Of a stretch of 64,000 nt of DNA, positions 26,138 to 34,509 are shown one piece after another. This DNA is from Methanoculleus marisnigri JR1 (GTDB lineage Archaea; Halobacteriota; Methanomicrobia; Methanomicrobiales; Methanoculleaceae). A program made the translations under genes and the position numbers. Every line of letters begins with the position of its first letter. Within the stretch, counting starts at the first letter, position 1. Where the stretch lies: assembly GCF_000015825.1 (NCBI RefSeq), contig NC_009051.1, forward strand, positions 2,350,695-2,414,694, in the 5' to 3' direction. The notes beneath the pieces are model-generated. The model did no database searches and was not told the origin of the DNA. It saw nothing but the letters and a program-made list of their open reading frames with translations.

Positions 26138-27325
26138 CTAGCACCCCGCTTTAATCAAAATACGATCTAATTTCTTTGCGATGGCGGCCCACTGATACTC
26201 ATCCGCGACGATGCGGCTACCCTCTGCTCCCAACCTGCTACATAACTTGGGGTCCTGATACAGTTCCATGATCCCCTGTACATACTCGTTGACATCGGAG
26301 ACAAACCGAACCGTCTGACCGAAGCCTTTCTCGATAGCATCTACGTGAGTGGAAATGACCGGTATGCCGCACGCCATGTATTCAAACAATTTCAGGGGGA
26401 GTGAGTTGTTTGAAACGTTATCCTGTTTGAACGGAATCACGCCCACATTCATACACGATATGTATTCAGGTACCTGAGAGTACGGAACCGTGCCGGTGAA
26501 GACAGTATGTTCCTGTATCCCCAGGTCTCTTGCCATCTCGACAGTTTTATCATAACCTGCGCCTCCACCGACAATAAGTAACTTGACATTGCTCTTCGAG
26601 GCTAACTCTCTGATCGCAATGAAAAGCGGCTCCAGATCCAGCCACTCTCTGAGGACACCAACATGACCAACAACGAATGAATCTTCAAGGCCGTATTTCT
26701 CTTTGATATGGCCACAAGGCCGGGGCGAAAATAATTCGATATCAACTCCGTTCGGTAGCAGCTCCCACTTCTCGCACGGAATGTCATAGGTTTGGCAGAG
26801 TGATTCCGTTGTTATCGTGACTCTCTCTGAAGTACGGATACTCCAGTTCAGGATCGCTTTCCCGACCCAGCCGCAAGTAGACCTCATAAATGAGGGAATT
26901 TGGGGAGACGTCCGGACCATTTCCGGCAGATCGTCAGCGATGTCGTATACCGTCGGGATTCCGCGGGAGTGGGTAGATCTTCCAACTGCATACCCAGAAA
27001 CCATGCCATTGTAATTGAAATGCACATCGTAGTCCGATATCCCGATCTTATCAAGGGTGCCTCCCACAGTTGCAACCGATAGAGCTTCCTGGACGACCGG
27101 GCTTACCTGCCTATCGGTTAGGTAAAAAAGATCGATGTTCTCAAAGAGATCCTTAAAGCTCTGATTGTAGTTTTCTGCCGTCCGGTCCCACCTGGCTTTC
27201 CAGCAGTCGTTTACACTTAAGACGGAAATGTCATGATCGCGTGAAAGGTACTTCAAAAACTGGTGGAGCCTGCTGTTATGGACAGAGTTTTTAAGATCGA
27301 TGATCGATGAAACCAGGATTTTCAT
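26138..27325 (-). CDS. GT4 family glycosyltransferase
   Basis: A 395-residue GT-B glycosyltransferase. The acceptor-side domain is N-terminal, with LLPNGVDIELFSP at the hinge. The C-terminal nucleotide-binding core has VGHVGVLREWLDLEPL and the catalytic Glu motif KLFEYMACGIPVIST. It is one of two GT4 enzymes in the locus and shares an apparent transcript with the radical SAM gene, 2 bp downstream. Its AT-richer composition contrasts with wecB upstream. The transferred sugar is unknown. Confidence 0.9.
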   Translation of the reverse strand: MKILVSSIIDLKNSVHNSRLHQFLKYLSRDHDISVLSVNDCWKARWDRTAENYNQSFKDLFENIDLFYLTDRQVSPVVQEALSVATVGGTLDKIGISDYDVHFNYNGMVSGYAVGRSTHSRGIPTVYDIADDLPEMVRTSPQIPSFMRSTCGWVGKAILNWSIRTSERVTITTESLCQTYDIPCEKWELLPNGVDIELFSPRPCGHIKEKYGLEDSFVVGHVGVLREWLDLEPLFIAIRELASKSNVKLLIVGGGAGYDKTVEMARDLGIQEHTVFTGTVPYSQVPEYISCMNVGVIPFKQDNVSNNSLPLKLFEYMACGIPVISTHVDAIEKGFGQTVRFVSDVNEYVQGIMELYQDPKLCSRLGAEGSRIVADEYQWAAIAKKLDRILIKAGC

Positions 27326-27387
27326 TATAATCTCCCTTGACGGCGCTTATTCGTGTTTGAAATCCGGAAAGATTGACGAGGACATGT

Positions 27388-28515
27388 CTAGACCTGGTCG
27401 ATGCAGCTCGGTGTATTGGATTTGATCGGTACCTTCCTCATTCCAGGCAAACCCCCGCAAATCGTAACAATCATCCTGCCCGCCATACCGTCCCCAAAGG
27501 GGTTCTCCCAGGTCCCTGTTCGGGAGAGCATCTGCCCGACAGATGTCAGAATCTTACCGGCCCCCGTCCCGGCCAGGACGTTCGCCCCCACCTCGATCGT
27601 CTCGGGGCGCTCGGTGTTCTCCCGGAGGGTGACACAGGGCACCCCCAGGATGCAGGTCTCCTCCTGGACGCCGCCGGAGTCCGTCATGACGAGGCGGGCG
27701 TTGGACTCGATCTGCAGGAATTCGAGGAAACCGATGGGGTTCATAACGGATACCCCGTCCAGGGACATTCCGAACTGCTCGACCATCTTCCGGGTACGGG
27801 GGTGCATCGGGAAGATGACGGGGAGCGAGTACTCCCGGTGGACTGCCTCCAGCCCCGTGATGATGTTCCGGAGGTTTTCGGGATTGTCGACGTTCTCCTG
27901 CCGGTGGGAGGTAACAAGGAAGTACTCACGGGGCTCCAGTCCAAGAGTATCGAGGATGTTTGCTCTCTTCTTCGAGATCTCCCTGTTCTGGAAGACCGCG
28001 TCGACAATAGTGTTCCCGGTCCTGCAGATCTTGTTCTCCTCGATCCCCTCGTTCAGGAGGTAGCGTCGTGCATTCTCCGTGGGGACGAAGAGGTAATCGG
28101 AGATGTGGTCCGCGACCACCCGGTTGATCTCTTCGGGCATCGTCCGGTCGAAGCTCCGGAGGCCGGCCTCGACGTGGCCGACCCGGATGTGGAGTTTCGC
28201 GGCAGCGAGGGCCCCGGCCATGACAGTGTTGGTGTCGCCCTGGACGAGGACGATATCGGGCTTCTCCTGCATGAGGACCTTCTCGATGCCGGTCAGGATC
28301 TTCCCGGTTTGTTCGGCCTGAGTCCCGGATCCGACATCGAGGTTGTACTTCGGCTCGGGCAGTTCGAGATCCTCGAAGAACGCCCAGTCCATCTCATAGG
28401 AATAGTGCTGCCCGGAGTGGAGGATGAAGTAGTCGAGGTTTCGTGCTTCGCATTCCCGGATGATCGGGGACATCTTGACGATCTCCGGTCGGGTTCCAAG
28501 TACAACCGCAATCAT
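27388..28515 (-). CDS. wecB: UDP-N-acetylglucosamine 2-epimerase (non-hydrolysing)
   Basis: A 375-residue WecB-type enzyme that converts UDP-GlcNAc to UDP-ManNAc, feeding ManNAc or ManNAcA into surface glycans. Typical features are VVLGTRPEIVKMSPII at the start, HSGQHYSYEMD, QGDTNTVMAGALAA, GHVEAGLRS and the C-terminal TDSGGVQEETCILGVP. The start at 28515 is fixed by GGGAGGATC 7 nt upstream, and the longer frame would overlap the GT2 gene. No ManNAc dehydrogenase (WecC) is in the window. Confidence 0.95.
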   Translation of the reverse strand: MIAVVLGTRPEIVKMSPIIRECEARNLDYFILHSGQHYSYEMDWAFFEDLELPEPKYNLDVGSGTQAEQTGKILTGIEKVLMQEKPDIVLVQGDTNTVMAGALAAAKLHIRVGHVEAGLRSFDRTMPEEINRVVADHISDYLFVPTENARRYLLNEGIEENKICRTGNTIVDAVFQNREISKKRANILDTLGLEPREYFLVTSHRQENVDNPENLRNIITGLEAVHREYSLPVIFPMHPRTRKMVEQFGMSLDGVSVMNPIGFLEFLQIESNARLVMTDSGGVQEETCILGVPCVTLRENTERPETIEVGANVLAGTGAGKILTSVGQMLSRTGTWENPFGDGMAGRMIVTICGGLPGMRKVPIKSNTPSCIDQV

Positions 28516-28528
28516 TCGCAGATCCTCC

Positions 28529-29635
28529 CTAGTGGGAGCTCCCCTGCTCAGCCTTTCCGGCCCCCTTTCCAACTGCGGTTCCGACCGCGGGAGCGATTAC
28601 TGCTCCCCCGCCCCCCTGCATCAACTGCACGAGCGAGTACAGGGCGACCCCCATCGTCGCGAGCAGGAGCCCCAGGATCAGCATGGAGAACCCGCCGGTG
28701 AAGACTATGTAGTGGAACTGGGCGGTGCGGTAGTACTCGGAGAACGTGTAGATCTCCGCAATAATCCCGATAAACACAAAGAGCGCCCCGGGAATCCCGA
28801 AGAGGAGGAGCGGTCGGCGGAGACTGATGAGCCGCACAATGTTCATCAGCACCCCGACACCGTGGGAGATCGGGTTCGCGCTTGAGGTCCCTTCGATGTC
28901 GTAGCGCACCTTGATCGGTACCTCGGCGACCTTCAGGCGGTGGTCGCTGATCTGGATCAGGATCTCCGAGCCCGCGCTCATCCCCTCGCCGCTGATTCGG
29001 ATCGCCTCGATCGCTTTCCTCCCATAGGCCCGAAAACCGCTCTGGGAGTCGGTGATCGCGAGGTTGTTTCCGGCCATCGTGGTCACGGTATCGAGGACCT
29101 TCATCCCGACCTTACGGTAGGCCGGGATCTTGCCTGCAGAGCCCTCGACGAACCGGGAGCCGATGACGACATCGTTCCCCTTTCGGAGTTCGGCGAGGAG
29201 CCGGGGTATGTCCCGGGGGTTGTGCTGGCCATCGGAGTCGATGATGACGAGCTCCTCCGCGCCGAGGTCGCAGGCGGCGGCAAAGATCGACTGGAGCGCC
29301 CCCCCGTAACCCTTGTTGGTCTCGTGCCGGACTACGCGTGCCCCAAGGGCCTCCGCAATCGGGACGGTGTCGTCCGTCGAACCGTCGTCGACAACGAGGA
29401 CGGCACTGGCATACTGTCCGGCACCGATGACGGTCTTTGCTATATACGCCTCCTCGTTGTAGGCCGGCATGGCGACGAGGGTTCGGATGCTGCCGGCCTG
29501 TTTCCGGGATTGTTTTCCGGAGGCGTGGCCTGCGTTTTTCCCGAAGGGGAAAGTTGCCCTTCCCCCGTTATCGCCGTATTCGAGGACCGTATCCACACCA
29601 CCCGCTACAGGGGTGGCACTCATGCGGCCGGTCAC
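28529..29635 (-). CDS. GT2 family glycosyltransferase, dolichol-phosphate mannosyltransferase-like
   Basis: A 368-residue membrane-associated GT2 enzyme. The catalytic domain covers about residues 50-270, with MPAYNEEAYI, the first acidic motif VVDDGSTDDT (81-90), the DSDGQ metal-binding motif (133-137) and a conserved SQSGFRAY acceptor segment. Two C-terminal membrane spans follow. This layout resembles DPM1/GtrB-type enzymes that charge a polyprenyl phosphate with a sugar. The first ~46 residues are low-complexity and the true start may be downstream. It is 13 bp from wecB and probably heads the operon. Confidence 0.9.
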   Translation of the reverse strand: MTGRMSATPVAGGVDTVLEYGDNGGRATFPFGKNAGHASGKQSRKQAGSIRTLVAMPAYNEEAYIAKTVIGAGQYASAVLVVDDGSTDDTVPIAEALGARVVRHETNKGYGGALQSIFAAACDLGAEELVIIDSDGQHNPRDIPRLLAELRKGNDVVIGSRFVEGSAGKIPAYRKVGMKVLDTVTTMAGNNLAITDSQSGFRAYGRKAIEAIRISGEGMSAGSEILIQISDHRLKVAEVPIKVRYDIEGTSSANPISHGVGVLMNIVRLISLRRPLLLFGIPGALFVFIGIIAEIYTFSEYYRTAQFHYIVFTGGFSMLILGLLLATMGVALYSLVQLMQGGGGAVIAPAVGTAVGKGAGKAEQGSSH

Positions 29636-30188
29636 CGTGATCCCCCCGCAGATGTGGTGAACCGACCCTGTCCTCGTGATCTCCTGCAGCCGGGTCCCCG
29701 GAGCCTGCGGCTCACCGGGAGTCCGGTGACCTGCCGCTCGTTGCGCACCGACTCTGCAACGTGTGTCGCATGGGTGCTTCCTCTTCGCGAGAGGTGTTTG
29801 AAGTTAACCGACTCTGTCATAGGCCATCCGGGGATACGGGCCTCTCTGAGGGGACCGGACAGTCGCAGGACTCCAGACATGGGCCCGTACCGATATAGGT
29901 GAATACCCGGGCCTTATTAAAAAATTTTTCGATCCTTCCCCAGGAGTCGCCGTTGATTTAGAGGTACGGGATCCGCCCTATAGATAAAAGAAGCTCATAA
30001 AACGATTTACACAATTTGTAAATATAAGCAGATCCGGAACATACAGTATAAATATATTTCCAAATCATTCGAGGACATACCCGTAGCCGATTCGAATAAA
30101 ATTACCTCTAAGGGAACGTTCGCGGAAAATTGTTTCGTTTGCCCTGTCTCGACGGGGCTCTCTGCAGGGATGGCCCGGAAGATAGATG

Positions 30189-30201
30189 TATAACTGTTAT
30201 A
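30189..30201 (+). promoter_or_regulatory. 13-bp dyad TATAAC-T-GTTATA
   Basis: A perfect 6-bp inverted repeat with a single central base, resembling a TATA box or operator. The next bases (30202-30217) form an ACCCGA/TCGGGT stem. If it acts as a TATA box, transcription would start near 30,220, just before a GC-rich hairpin series. Confidence 0.3.
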
Positions 30202-30217
30202 ACCCGAAAACTCGGGT

Positions 30218-30400
30218 CAACAACGATTTTTAGCCGCGGAGCGACGATGAGGGCGGTCCGGTTCATGACCCGGCGGCAGGTTGGCCGGAACCGGCAACCC
30301 GGCGGACCCGCCGGATCCCCCCGTGGGAGCGGAATACGGATTTGCGGGGTTTGATGAGTATGCGCGCCACCGAATCGGCGCCAATCTGAGATGAGACCAA
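30218..30400 (+). ncRNA. candidate structured RNA (unidentified)
   Basis: Four hairpins follow one another in a GC-rich block bounded by AT-rich DNA. They are GGTC/GACC (30255-30270), GGTTG-x-CCGG/CCGGCAACC (30279-30299), CCGGCGG/CCGCCGG with a 2-nt loop (30299-30314, sharing one base with the previous stem) and GCGCC/GGCGC (30364-30381). A TATA-like dyad lies just upstream. No protein frame fits. I do not recognise a known RNA family, and the orientation is inferred from the upstream element only. Ends are approximate. Confidence 0.25.
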
Positions 30401-30870
30401 TATCCAACGATTTTCGGAATGTCCCCGGTGCGGGGAGCCCCCGAGCCCGCGGCATGCCCGTCATCGCCTGCGAGCGGGAGATCGTACCGGCTCGCTCCCT
30501 GCATGCCGGGGTCTGTAGGTTCCCCTGTCGTTCGGAGCCGCACCTTCTCCAGAACCCGTGAGTTAAAAAAAGCGTTCCCGATTCTCATACGCTCCGGTGG
30601 GAGAACACAGGAGGCCTGAACCCTTTTTTACGCAAGGCCGGGAGTGCTCTGGCTGGCTCCCGGGGTTGAACTGCCGCGCTCTCCGGCTCGGGCCGGGCAG
30701 AAAGATCAGAGGGTTCGCTGCCGCGATTCCGGGAAGCCTGTTTATCCCCGGCGTACGGGGTGGAGGGCAGTGGAGGACCGACGATATTGTCCGGGACGCA
30801 CCGGCCCGCACGCATCCGGGACAACAACAATTCAATACCATTATTTGCCGCAGTGAGAATGTAAGGTTCG

Positions 30871-31137
30871 ATGGCGGGTACAAAGAAGTACTCTGCGGTG
30901 GCCGTACTCGCAGCCTGGCTCATGGTCGTGGCCTTCTTCATGGTCCTGAACCGTACGCTCGACCTCGAGGTCTTCTTCGCCCTCTCCCTCATCGGCCTCC
31001 TCGTCGTCGCGGTCCTGATCGATGGGGCCTTCTCGCGCCCGCGTTACATGCGCTACCTCGGGTACCTCATCGCCGCCGAGGTCGCCCTCTTCGCCTACAT
31101 CATCACAGAGAAAATCCTGGAGATCCTTGCTGCATGA
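30871..31137 (+). CDS. Small three-span membrane protein, first gene of MoxR/DUF58 operon
   Basis: An 88-residue protein made largely of three hydrophobic segments (about 8-24, 33-50 and 63-82). No family recognised. Its stop overlaps the next start (ATGA), so it is translated together with the DUF4129-like protein and probably belongs to the same membrane complex. Upstream sequence to 30,840 shows no strong ribosome binding site. Confidence 0.75.
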   Translation: MAGTKKYSAVAVLAAWLMVVAFFMVLNRTLDLEVFFALSLIGLLVVAVLIDGAFSRPRYMRYLGYLIAAEVALFAYIITEKILEILAA

Positions 31138-32732
31138 AAACCTGGACATCGCATGCCATCCTCGCGGTCGCCACCGTCGCGACCCTTCTCCTCCTCGCGG
31201 GAGAAGCGACCGCTCCGGTCCTCTACACTGCGGCAAACATCTCGACCGCTGCCCACGCCGACCCCACAACGATCGAGAAACGATCCCCGGGCGACGCCGC
31301 CGCCGCCGTCCCGCTGATGGACGACCTCCTCGGCGAGACCGGAACCCTCGCTCTCACGATCCGGCTCAAGGACTACGAGAGCGCCGAGCGCGACCTCGCC
31401 CGCTACAGCGAACTGTCGGCCCGGTTCGACCGGCTTGTCGTCACCCTGGACGTCTCCGGCACCGATATCGGCGAATTCCAGCGGAACAACCGACAGAACC
31501 TTGCCTCCCTTGAGACACTCCTCAACGACACCCGGCGGTTCGACGACTTACAAAGGCTTGAGATCGAAGTCCGGGGAGACGACGACCAGCACATGGCCGT
31601 CGTCTACGAGGGCGAGGCCCTCCGGCAGAAGATGCGGGAGGGGTTTGCCGCCTACGCGGATCGCGAGGCCACGATGACCGGGATAGCCGGACACTACAAC
31701 ATCAATGCCACCCCGTATAAGAAGAGCATCGAAGACTTCGCGGTGATCGCCGACGCAGCGGACGACTGGCAGGCGGGGACCAGGGTGGATACAAAGTCTC
31801 CCCTCGACATCGCGGTCGCCCCGGGCGAGGGGCGCTACGGGGACCTCCTCACGATCACCGGGACTTACACCGGCGGTCTCCCGGGGGCCTCCATCGAGAT
31901 CTACGTCGATAGCCGGATCGCAGGTAACGTCAGCCTCGACGAGAGCGGTAACTACATCTACCCCTACCGGATCGACCGGCTCCTCGCCGGGCCACACCTC
32001 GCCTATGCGACCGCAGGTGCGGTCTACTCAGATATCGCGACGTTCCGGGTCCACCCGGGCGATACCGCCATCACCCTTGCCCTTGCAGAGGTGAACCGGA
32101 CGGCATTCGCCTGTACCGGGAATCTCACGACCGGGGGAGATCGGCCGGTCGCGGGCGCCCCCGTCCTCCTCCGGATCGACGAGACAACCCTGGTCAACAC
32201 GGAGACCGATCGAAACGGCACGTATGCCCGGGACATCGTCCTCCCCGCCGGGGAACATACCGTCCGTGCTGAGTTCCACCCTGCAGGATACCCCCTGAAC
32301 GCCTCCGAAAGCCCGATGGAGACGACCGTCGTCCGTGGAGAAGACCTCTCCCCCCTCCCGTTCGCCGCGGCAGTCGGCGCCGTGCTCGGTACCGGCTGGT
32401 ACCTCAGGCGCCGGTATCGTGCGACGGAGGAGAATCCTGCCGTGGAGCCGCCTGACATCGTGGTGGAGGACGAGGCCGTCAAGACCCCGCCGCAGGTGGA
32501 GATCGCGGGGCTTCCTCCCCGCGAGGCCGCGACCATCCTCTTTTGCGCCTTCCGTACCCGGCTCGGCCTCCCCGAGACGAAGACCCCGCGCGATTGCACC
32601 CGACTCTGCCCGGCTCATGCCGGATTCTTCGAGCGCTACGAGCGGATCCGGTACGCGGGAGAGATCCCGTCGGAGGAGGAACTTCACGCGATGGAGGGAG
32701 AAACTCTCGGGAGTGATGAAGGTGCGGCGTGA
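31134..32732 (+). CDS. Secreted/anchored protein with C-terminal DUF4129-like domain
   Basis: A 532-residue membrane protein. A signal peptide is at about 8-25 and a helical, charged outer domain of about 200 residues follows. Two Ig-like beta domains come next (TITGTYTGGLPGASIEIYVD; TTGGDRPVAGAPVLLRID), then a membrane span near 395-411 and a cytoplasmic tail. The tail has a DUF4129-type pattern (TPRDCTRLCPAHAGFFERY). DUF4129 domains usually occur with MoxR, DUF58 and transglutaminase genes, which fits this operon. The ATG at 31134 overlaps the previous stop. Function is unknown; probably outer-surface assembly or sensing. Confidence 0.82.
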   Translation: MKTWTSHAILAVATVATLLLLAGEATAPVLYTAANISTAAHADPTTIEKRSPGDAAAAVPLMDDLLGETGTLALTIRLKDYESAERDLARYSELSARFDRLVVTLDVSGTDIGEFQRNNRQNLASLETLLNDTRRFDDLQRLEIEVRGDDDQHMAVVYEGEALRQKMREGFAAYADREATMTGIAGHYNINATPYKKSIEDFAVIADAADDWQAGTRVDTKSPLDIAVAPGEGRYGDLLTITGTYTGGLPGASIEIYVDSRIAGNVSLDESGNYIYPYRIDRLLAGPHLAYATAGAVYSDIATFRVHPGDTAITLALAEVNRTAFACTGNLTTGGDRPVAGAPVLLRIDETTLVNTETDRNGTYARDIVLPAGEHTVRAEFHPAGYPLNASESPMETTVVRGEDLSPLPFAAAVGAVLGTGWYLRRRYRATEENPAVEPPDIVVEDEAVKTPPQVEIAGLPPREAATILFCAFRTRLGLPETKTPRDCTRLCPAHAGFFERYERIRYAGEIPSEEELHAMEGETLGSDEGAA

Positions 32733-33540
32733 GGTTTGGGCGGTCATCCTCATCCTTCTCCTCGCCGGTGCCGCGGCGTACGTCCACGTCACCACCACCG
32801 CCGAAGAGTACAGCCGCTACAACATCGGCTGGAACGGCACCTCGGGCTTTGCCGGGGAGGAGCTCTCCGACCTCCGGGACCTCGGGCAGCACCCGGAGGA
32901 GACGCTTCTCATCCTCGCGCCTGGGACGGAGTTCACGGCCGACGAGGTGGGGTACTGCCGGGCGTTCCTTGATGCAGGCGGGCGGATTGTCGTTGCTGAC
33001 GAGGAGGGGGCGGCAAACCGATTCCTCACCGATCTCGGGAGCACGATGAGAGTTCGGCCCGGAAACCTCGCGAGCCTTGAGAGGGATCACATCGACCCGG
33101 GCCTCTTCACCACCAGGGTCGTCGGGAACGCAAGTCTCTTTGCCGGGGCCGAGACTGTCCTGGTCAATCGCCCGGCGGCGGTCGAAGGCGGCGACCCGGT
33201 CCTCGAGACCTCGGTCCTCACCTGGGACGACGCGGACGGCGACGGCCGACCCGGTGCCCGGGAAACCTTCGGGACCATGGTCGTCTGCGCACAGGAGGGC
33301 AACCTCACCGTCCTCGGTGACCCGAGTCTCTTCATCAATGCCATGCTCGGCGAAAACCCGCGGTTCATTGAGAACCTTCAGCCGGCCCTCATCGACGGCG
33401 TCCACAGCAGGACCGGCACTAAAAACCCAATCATCAACATGGTCATATGGCTACAGAAGACGCCGCCGGCAGCGGCTGCAATTGTCGGCCTGGCCATCCT
33501 GCCGGTTGCCTACCGGTTCGGGAGGAAGGAAGATGAGTGA
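32716..33540 (+). CDS. DUF4350-type membrane protein
   Basis: A 274-residue protein with an N-terminal span (about 7-22), a soluble domain and a C-terminal span (about 250-266) ending in Arg/Lys-rich residues. The soluble part resembles DUF4350. It has HPEETLLILAPGTEFTADE, then LDAGGRIVVADEEGAANRFL, a glutamine-amidotransferase-like fold without its catalytic residues. The start at 32716 has GGGAGTG directly before it and overlaps the DUF4129-like gene by 17 bp. It is followed, with an 8-bp overlap, by MoxR. Confidence 0.82.
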   Translation: MKVRREVWAVILILLLAGAAAYVHVTTTAEEYSRYNIGWNGTSGFAGEELSDLRDLGQHPEETLLILAPGTEFTADEVGYCRAFLDAGGRIVVADEEGAANRFLTDLGSTMRVRPGNLASLERDHIDPGLFTTRVVGNASLFAGAETVLVNRPAAVEGGDPVLETSVLTWDDADGDGRPGARETFGTMVVCAQEGNLTVLGDPSLFINAMLGENPRFIENLQPALIDGVHSRTGTKNPIINMVIWLQKTPPAAAAIVGLAILPVAYRFGRKEDE

Positions 33541-34507
33541 CGAAAACCTGAGAGAGCGTATCGGAACAATTGCCAGAACTTACGAAGACATCAGACAGAT
33601 CACCCAGCAGGTGGTGGTCGGGAATGCGACCCTCATCGAGGAGATCTTCATCAGCATGATCAGCGGCGGCCACCTTCTCATCGAAGGTGTTCCGGGAACG
33701 GCCAAGACCACCATCTGCAAGATCGTTGCCCGCCTGATAGATTACGAGTTTCGGCGGGTCCAGGGGGCCGTAGACATCCAGCCCGCCGACATCATCGGAG
33801 TCCGGGTCTACGACCGGAACAGGAGTGAGTTTGTCCTCCAGAGAGGCCCGATCTTCACGAACTTCCTGATGGTCGACGAGATGAACCGCCTGACCCCCAA
33901 GACCCAGAGCGCCCTCCTCGAGGCGATGAGCGAGCGCCAGGTGACGATCGACGGGACGACATACCTGCTCCCCGACCCCTACTTCGTCATCGCCACCCAG
34001 AACCCACACGAGGCCGAAGGGACCTTCCCGCTCATCGAGGCGCAGCGCGACCGGTTCATGTTCAGCACCGTCCTCACCCATCTCGACCCGAAGGACGAAC
34101 TCGAGGTCCTCCGGCGGGAGTGCTCCGGGGAACTGGACTGGGGTGTCTACCGGGACCGGATCACGCCCATCCTCGGCCCCGCAGAGATAAAGACCATGGC
34201 CGCGACCATCCGGGAGATCCGGGTCGACGAGACGGTCCTCGGCTACATGCGCGACCTCGTACTCGCCACACGTGCCCACAGCGATATCCGACTCGGTGCG
34301 AGTTCCCGTGCGTCCATCGCTCTCTTCCGGGGTTCGACGGTACGTGCGGCCCTGAACGGCCGGACCTACGTCATCCCCGACGACGCCCGGGCTCTGGCCC
34401 TCCCGGTCCTCCGGCACCGCATCCTCCTCACCCGCGAGGCGTTGATCACGGGGGTCACGCCGGAGGCGGTCGTCAGCGAGATCGTCGAGAGCGTCGGGGT
34501 GTCCTAG
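33533..34507 (+). CDS. MoxR family AAA+ ATPase
   Basis: A 324-residue AAA+ ATPase of the MoxR group. Walker A is EGVPGTAKT (51-59), Walker B MVDEMNR (113-119), sensor 1 IATQNP, and the arginine-containing LIEAQRDRFMF segment is typical. MoxR proteins act as chaperones that insert metals or remodel partner proteins, often working with DUF58/VWA proteins encoded next door, as here. GGAGGAAGG lies 3-11 nt before the ATG at 33533 and sets the start. It overlaps the DUF4350 gene by 8 bp. Confidence 0.95.
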   Translation: MSDENLRERIGTIARTYEDIRQITQQVVVGNATLIEEIFISMISGGHLLIEGVPGTAKTTICKIVARLIDYEFRRVQGAVDIQPADIIGVRVYDRNRSEFVLQRGPIFTNFLMVDEMNRLTPKTQSALLEAMSERQVTIDGTTYLLPDPYFVIATQNPHEAEGTFPLIEAQRDRFMFSTVLTHLDPKDELEVLRRECSGELDWGVYRDRITPILGPAEIKTMAATIREIRVDETVLGYMRDLVLATRAHSDIRLGASSRASIALFRGSTVRAALNGRTYVIPDDARALALPVLRHRILLTREALITGVTPEAVVSEIVESVGVS

Positions 34508-34509
34508 AT

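Larger units (their letters stand above)
29636..30870. other. long gene-free stretch with promoter-like and hairpin elements
   Basis: No convincing protein gene is seen on either strand. From 29,890 to 30,110 the DNA is AT-rich with several TATA-like elements (for example TATAAATATATTT near 30,047) and the dyad TTTACA-CAATT-TGTAAA near 30,010. A GGCCCG/CGGGCC stem lies at 29,882-29,913 and a TCACCGG/CCGGTGA stem at 29,712-29,729, both in the presumed long leader of the GT2 gene. From 30,218 onward the sequence is GC-rich with tandem hairpins, described separately. Bases 30,400-30,870 hold nothing I can name. Confidence 0.5.

Noticed and set aside
30597-31133. long 5' extension of the DUF4129-like gene
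   Set aside because: The extension lacks protein-like character and overlaps a small membrane-protein gene. The ATG at 31134, coupled to that gene's stop and followed by a signal peptide, is far better.
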